Source: Protonemura montana (Eukaryota > Arthropoda > Insecta > Plecoptera > Nemouridae). Taken from it: DNA of 64,000 bases. Below the pieces are notes generated by a model that was not told the origin of the DNA, searched no databases, and saw nothing but the letters and a program-made list of their open reading frames with translations. Both the position numbers and the translations under genes were made by a program. Location of the stretch: NCBI GenBank assembly GCA_947568835.1, contig OX387609.1, positions 13,757,708-13,821,707 on the forward strand. The letters are read 5' to 3'. This document shows, in pieces, positions 59,301-64,000 of this stretch (position 1 is its first letter; each line of letters opens with the position of its first letter).

Positions 59301-62283
59301 CAAGGCGAGTGAAGTTGCACTAACTTTCATCCCTCCAACCTCTCTCCCGAACAGAACTGGTCATGTGTATGATGGTCACCCATCCAATATCTGACTCAGC
59401 GCAGTGTTGCTTAACTTCGTAGATAATACAGGAGCCGGTGTTTCCAAAACGTAAGAAATCCCTGCTAGCCACGTAACCTAGCTGACATGGAACTCTGTGT
59501 CCCAGCGTTTGCAGCTGGAATGCAGGCCGAGTCTGGGAAATCCCTGCTAGCCACGTGACCTAGCACACATGGAACTCTGTGTCCCAGCGTTTGCAGCTGG
59601 AATGCAGTCCGAGTCCAGGAAATCCCTGCTAGCCACGTGACCTAGCTGACATGGAACTCTGTGTCCCAGCGTTTGCAGCTGGAATGCAGGCCGAGTCCAG
59701 GAAATTCCTGCTAGCCACGTGACCTAGCTGACATGGAACTCTGTGTCCCAGCGTTTGCAGCTGAAATGCAGGCCGAGTCCAGGAAATCCCTGCTAGCCAC
59801 GTGACCTAGCTGACATGGAACTCTGTGTCCCAGCGTTTGCAGCTGGAATGCAGGCCGAGTCCAGGAAATCCCTGCTAGCCACGTGACCTAGCTGACATGG
59901 AACTCTGTGTCCCAGCGTTTGCAGCTGGAATGCAGGCCGAGTCCATGAAATCTCTGCTAGCCACGTGACCTAGCTGACATGGAACTCTGTGTCCCAGCGT
60001 TTGCAGCTGGAATGCAGGCCGAGTCCAGGAAATCCCTGCTAGCCACGTGACCTAGCTGACATGGAACTCTGTGTCCCAGCGTTTGCAGCTGGAATGCAGG
60101 CCGAGTCCAGGAAATCCCTGCTAGCCACATGACCTAGCTCACATGGAACTCTGTGTCCCAGCGTTTGCAGCTGGAATGCAGGCCGAGTCCAGGAAATCCC
60201 TGCTAGTCACGTGACCTAGCTGACATGGAACTCTGTGTCCCAGCGTTTGCAGCTGGAATGCAGGCCGAGTTCAGGAAATCCCTGCTAGCCACGTGACCTA
60301 GCTGACATGGAACTCTGTGTCCCAGCGTTTGCAGCTGGAATGCAGGCCGAGTCCAGGAAATCCCTGCTAGCCACGTGACCTAGCTGACATGGAACTCTGT
60401 GTCCCAGCGTTTGCAGCTGGAATGCAGGCCGAGTCCGGGAAATCCCTGCTAGCCACGTGACCTAGCTGACATGGAACTCTGTGTCCCAGCGTTTGCATCT
60501 GGAATGCAGGCCGGGTCTAGGAAATCCCTGCTAGCCACGTGACCAAGCTGACATGGAACTCTGTGTCCCAGCGTTTGCAGCTGGAATGCAGGCCGAGTCT
60601 GGGAAATCCCTTCTAACCAAAGGGCGCTATGCTTTGAAAGAAGTTGAGTAAGATTGTGCCTCGCCACGGTTCGGTTGGTGTTATGACGCAACCGCTCGGC
60701 ACGGCGGCCTCGGGTGAAAGTGAAACGCAGCCTCCGACTTTCTCTCATCTTTCCTCATCTCCATGGTAACCTGGGGCGGGCTTCCGGTTTTTTGGTGGTC
60801 TCTGACACCGGAAACGCTTCCGGAGGAGCGAACTTTTGGCGGTCGGTCGACAGAACAGAATGTGGGAGAAAAAAAAAATGAATTGAATATGAGGGCCTGG
60901 CAATAAAATTTAATTTGTACGTTTCGTTTCTAGACTTTTTCTGCTGATTAATAGCCACTATGAAATTGAATCGAAGTCACTCGCATACTTATTTTTTTGT
61001 CAGTTTTTTTTTTTGTAATGTTCACTGAATGATACCTGACGAGCTGCTTATCTCTGACCTGTCGGGCACACAGAAGAATGCCATCAGCAGCGACCAAATA
61101 AAAACAACAATTCATTTGTGTTTCATTTGAACTCAAAACGTAGCACGAAACGAGAAAATCCTTTAACTAGAATCATTAAAAACTTTATGCCATGCGTTCT
61201 ACCACAGCAATGTCTCCCGAGGATACTTATGAATAATTTCTTAAAACTTTGAAGTGCTATCTCCTTCCTGTATGTTTTTGGAAATCGAAAGCCTTTTGCT
61301 AAATGACCTCATTGCTATCAATCTTATGTCAACTTGATTTGCCGCGGCACAATTTTTTTTAAAGACAGTGAATCTAATTCAGGTACTAACTATTCAGTTT
61401 TACCGTTTGACCGTTATTTTGATCGTAAGTGCATAAACACTGAAATATAGTTCGCACTCTTGAGTCGCTTGATCTCTGACAAGATTGTTGTGTTTGCTTG
61501 CAGGTTTGGGCCGGCTAAAATTTCAAATACCACCTTAACAATGTTGCGTTTGAATTGATTTCAAATGATGACAGTGAATAGCACAATACGTTTAGCAAAG
61601 GTAGGTCAGGTTGTCTAGGCCTAGGCAATGACGAAAAGCACTGATATTATGATATTATGTTTCACAAGACAGGCCCAATCATATTGAAAGATTTTAAAGA
61701 AATGTTTCATAATATTCAATGGTGACATTTCAAAACAATGGGATCAGAACAATTGGACATCTTTGCCAGCTGTTCGAGTGTCAAATGCAAGGCCATCAAT
61801 GCTAAAGAGACATTTCGTTACCATGTTGAGGCTAGGATTGCAAATAACAAATCTTGATTTCCATACCTCATTGCACAGCAAGTACATTCGAATACACATG
61901 CAACACTTTGCAAAATGAGGTTTTAAGACACACCAATCTGTAGATCATTTTTTGCTATGCTCTTTCTCCCAGTAAGTGCACACTTCTAGGTTATGTACCT
62001 ATCTGCTTAATTTTTTATGTTTGACCAAATAGCAAATAAGACAACTTATAAGGACTCGAAATATATTTGAGGCGAGAAAGAAATATGCGTTTGGTAAATA
62101 GGCTGCCTAAAAAGCATCAAATGTCGCTCCACTGAAAGTGAACAACACCGATATCTCGTCGTCGCGACGCATTGTAAGAGGCCACGACGCCTTGCACTCA
62201 CGTGTTTCCCTCTGAAGAGCTGACGTCACCATCACGAGGCAGCTAAAAGCCAGAAGCCAAGTGTTGCCCCAAGACATCTGCAT
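53335..62283 (-). CDS. Takeout/JHBP-family secreted carrier protein
   Basis: Six exons in gene order: 62202-62283, 57467-57559, 55672-55819, 54871-55004, 53928-54077, 53335-53489. All junctions are GT-AG and the phases close to 762 nt, 253 aa, the usual length for the haemolymph juvenile-hormone-binding/takeout family, whose members bind hydrophobic ligands in a long tubular fold. Exon 1 encodes a signal peptide ([19 protein letters not shown]). Exon 2 has the conserved cysteine pair [13 protein letters not shown] (C34, C44). Then come [59 protein letters not shown] and the C-terminal [19 protein letters not shown]. Introns 1 (4.6 kb) and 2 (1.6 kb) are loaded with satellites and SINEs. The ligand is unknown. 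Confidence 0.93.
54277..54381 (+). mobile_element. tRNA-like element in inverted repeats (copy 3, best fold)
   Basis: An independent locus with the same design. Inverted repeats CGTCTCAAAAATC and GATTTTTAAGACG (one mismatch) flank a 73-nt tRNA-like core at 54294-54366. The core has a 7-bp acceptor stem (one G-T pair), a GCTC/GAGC D stem, a 5-bp T stem CGGGG/CCCCG and a TTCAAGT loop. The anticodon arm is poor: the base before the anticodon is G, not T, so a true tRNA is unlikely. A solo inverted fragment lies just upstream (54246-54270). A related truncated piece is at 58805-58880. Probably a tRNA-derived SINE or similar. Confidence 0.65.
55200..55570 (-). mobile_element. 5S rRNA-derived SINE, minus copy
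   Basis: Reverse-strand member of the family at 25533, inside intron 3 of the takeout-like gene. Two head-like segments (GATCTCACGAGGACCGGTGT and a diverged second copy) lie next to each other with a partial body (near 55290-55400). Confidence 0.65.
55925..56336 (-). repeat. 68-bp minisatellite, short array
   Basis: About 6 copies of a 68-bp unit (CAACAGCACCAAGGACCGGC, then CTTAGCCTTGTCACTTTGAC) in intron 2 of the takeout-like gene. It is the same family as the array at 62339-63101. Confidence 0.9.
56836..57449 (+). repeat. 9-bp GC-rich satellite (TGTGCCCCG)
   Basis: About 68 copies of a 9-bp unit with rare variants (CATG, CTCG, TTG). It sits in intron 2 of the takeout-like gene and ends 18 bp from exon 2, so it begins about 15 bp past the splice donor. 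The strand is strongly asymmetric (C-rich plus, G-rich minus in the transcript). The period is divisible by 3, so long Cys-Pro-Val and Gly-Thr-Arg frames are artefacts. Confidence 0.95.
57780..59164 (-). other. Intron 1 of the takeout-like gene, non-array part
   Basis: AT-rich intron sequence. It includes the fragment at 58803-58880 related to the tRNA-like element. No exon is supported between exon 1 and exon 2. Confidence 0.5.
58803..58880 (-). repeat. Truncated relative of the tRNA-like element
   Basis: Shares the CAAAAATTG and CCAAACGGGGA stretches with 54246-54270, and the downstream CATTGCAAGCGTTTG and AATAAGATTTCATCCT stretches with 54414-54455. The tRNA core is missing. Confidence 0.5.
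59165..59455 (-). mobile_element. 5S rRNA-derived SINE, minus copy next to 82-bp array
   Basis: Reverse-strand copy in intron 1 of the takeout-like gene. It shows CCCTTCCGAAGGACGG, CTGTCGAGAGGTTG and the head CACCCATCCAATATCTGACT with TTGCTTAACTTCG. It ends exactly where the 82-bp minisatellite begins. Confidence 0.7.
59455..60609. repeat. 82-bp minisatellite
   Basis: About 14 nearly identical copies of an 82-bp unit (GAAATCCCTGCTAGCCACGT at its start, GGAATGCAGGCCGAGTCC near its end) in intron 1 of the takeout-like gene, starting at the end of a 5S-derived SINE. Confidence 0.95.
60610..62201 (-). other. Intron 1 of the takeout-like gene, 5' part
   Basis: A GC-richer island of about 200 bp (60640-60850) follows the 82-bp array; the rest is AT-rich. 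No gene or repeat family recognised. The island could be a separate exon or promoter but shows no motif. Confidence 0.35.
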
Positions 62284-62338
62284 TCTGGAACAAATGAAAA
62301 ATCCCGTAAAGAAAGGTAAACCCGGTACCGGTACATAG

Positions 62339-63101
62339 CCTGCTCCTGTCCGACAGCACCAAGGATCGGTCACCGCTTAGTCTTGTCACTTTGACACACT
62401 GTGTTGGCTGCTCCTGTCCAACAGCACCAAGGACCGGCCACCGCTTAGTCTTGTCCCTTTGACACACTGTGTTGGCTGCTCCTGTCCAACAGCACCAAGG
62501 ACAGGCCACCGCTTAGCCTTGTCCCTTAGACACACGGTGTTGGCTGCTCCTGTCCGACAGCACCAAGGACCGGCCACCGCTTAGTCTTGTCACTTTGACA
62601 TACTGTGTTGGCTGCTCCTGTCCAACAGCACCAAGGACCGGCCACCGCTTAGCCTTGTCCCTTTGACTCACTGTGTTGGCTGCTCCTGTCCAACAGCACC
62701 AAGGACAGGCCACCGCTTAGCCTTGTCCCTTAGACACACGGTGTTGGCTGCTCCTGTCCAACAGCACCAAGGACCGGCCACCGCTTAGCCTTGTCACTTA
62801 GACACACTGTGTTGGCTGCTCCTGTCCAACAGCACCAAGGACCGGCCACCGCTTAGCCATGTCACTTTGACACACTGTGTTGGCTGCTCCTGTCCAACAG
62901 CACCAAGGACCGGCCACCGCTTAGCCTTGTCACTTTGACACATTGTGTTGGCTGCTTCTGTCCAACAGCACCAAGAACCGGCCACCGCTTAGCCTTGTCC
63001 CTTAGACACACGGTGTTGGCTGCTTCTGTCCAACAGCACCAAGGACCGGCCACCGCTTAGCCTTGTCACTTTGACACACTGTGTTGACTGCTCCTGTCCA
63101 C
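62339..63101 (-). repeat. 68-bp minisatellite upstream of the takeout-like start
   Basis: About 11 copies of the 68-bp unit also found in intron 2. The array begins about 55 bp upstream of the start codon, so it lies in the 5' UTR or core promoter region. Confidence 0.9.
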
Positions 63102-64000
63102 TCTAATTTTATTTTTTGGCTGTCACTCAAATCATTATTCGCGAACTTTAAATTGCTAAGCTCACCTGGCAATAAACTCAGTCCCATTTCCTGCTTATCT
63201 TCGATTAGCCCTTCTTGACAACTGAGAACGAATCATTTCCCGAGAACCGAAATTCCTTGTGGTTCTCATGTAAGTTTGAATCGGTTTACAAAGTCTATAA
63301 GCTCACTCTAGCTAGACATGGACCTAGCGTATCCTCGTGTACAAATACACTTACACAAGCTAAACAATTGAAAAGCCAGCGCTTCTCTGATTTCCGCCAA
63401 ACGCCACTTCCGTATTTGTTTAGTTGTTTGAGCACTTACAAAGCATACTTGCAAAAAAATTAAAGTTGCCGAAATATATTAAAAATTTCTCTTAAAATCG
63501 TGAGTGGTCAAGGACATGGGTGGGAAAATTGTTGCTGCCTACCATCTCCCTATTTGGTGGTGCCACGTTCATCAAAGAGGCTCAGTAGCTCTGCGTTGAA
63601 TCTTTTGATAGAAATCTTTGAGTTCTTTCCCCTTTTAAGTCGCTGTGTGAGTGAATCAACTTATAATTATTCCAGGCTTGATTCGAAAATCATATTCGAG
63701 TCACAAATTGGCACCACGTTTTTAAAACAGCGCCAGACACCAGACACAATTTTGGTTAATCATGTATTTTTGTTCAGACGCACCAACTCATTGTTAGCAT
63801 CACGTTGTTACGGATTTCCAGTTTAAACGTCAACATAACAGCAATTTGGTGTCAAATTCCGTCTTTGCCGGTCGCGAGATAATGACCAGACATTCATTTT
63901 TCAAACTACAGGTGTTGTTTGTTCGGCGTTCCTTATATTAGAAAATGTAATCAATTGTGAAAATAAATGCAATGAAATGCATGACAGTAGAAAATCAAGG
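63102..64000. other. Unassigned right edge
   Basis: No feature recognised. One 108-codon plus-strand ORF (63500-63826) has no motif and is not supported. Confidence 0.4.

Noticed and set aside
62107-63187. Minus-strand ORFs with [15 protein letters not shown]-type repeats
   Set aside because: Frames through the 68-bp minisatellite; only the signal-peptide exon at 62202-62283 is real.

Overview
The window is animal nuclear DNA and almost certainly comes from an insect. It holds a tandem array of insect-type odorant receptors (7tm_6 family, found only in insects), a takeout/JHBP-family secreted carrier and an ecdysteroid-kinase-like (CHK) gene. All are split by GT-AG introns, and the intergenic DNA is AT-rich and full of repeats. 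I cannot name the order or species.

Layout. (1) 1-20.1 kb: minus-strand odorant receptor cluster. Gene A is cut by the window edge (exons 1-2 only). B, C and D are complete 7-exon genes with the same phases. An orphan last exon lies at 20.0 kb. The A-B and B-C units are a recent tandem duplication, near-identical over about 4 kb, and one spacer carries a palindromic MITE whose empty site survives in the other copy. (2) 20.1-27.4 kb: a LINE tail, an inverted-repeat element, the two-exon CHK kinase gene on the plus strand, a 5S-rRNA-derived SINE and a GTGAGC-type minisatellite. (3) 27.4-46.2 kb: a transposon-built block. Two head-to-tail Helitron-like non-autonomous units each carry a long 10-bp satellite. 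A coding-intact Helitron Rep/helicase gene of 1825 codons follows on the minus strand, then a relative of the non-autonomous units next to a 41-bp and a 5-bp satellite. (4) 46.7-51.5 kb: a fifth complete odorant receptor (E), more diverged, with a 26-bp satellite filling intron 1 and an inverted copy of its exon 1 upstream. (5) 53.3-62.3 kb: a six-exon takeout-like gene on the minus strand, its introns and 5' flank packed with 9-bp, 68-bp and 82-bp arrays plus 5S-derived and tRNA-derived elements. (6) 62.3-64 kb: the 68-bp array, then unassigned sequence.

The host genes fit a chemosensory and hydrophobic-ligand theme: membrane receptors, a secreted lipophilic-ligand carrier and a kinase-like enzyme of the ecdysteroid-kinase family. 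The sequence gives no direct evidence that they work together. No protein-coding system of a new kind was found. The more unusual signals are non-coding: tRNA-like elements bounded by 13-bp inverted repeats, Helitron-like units carrying private satellites, and minisatellites that abut exons.
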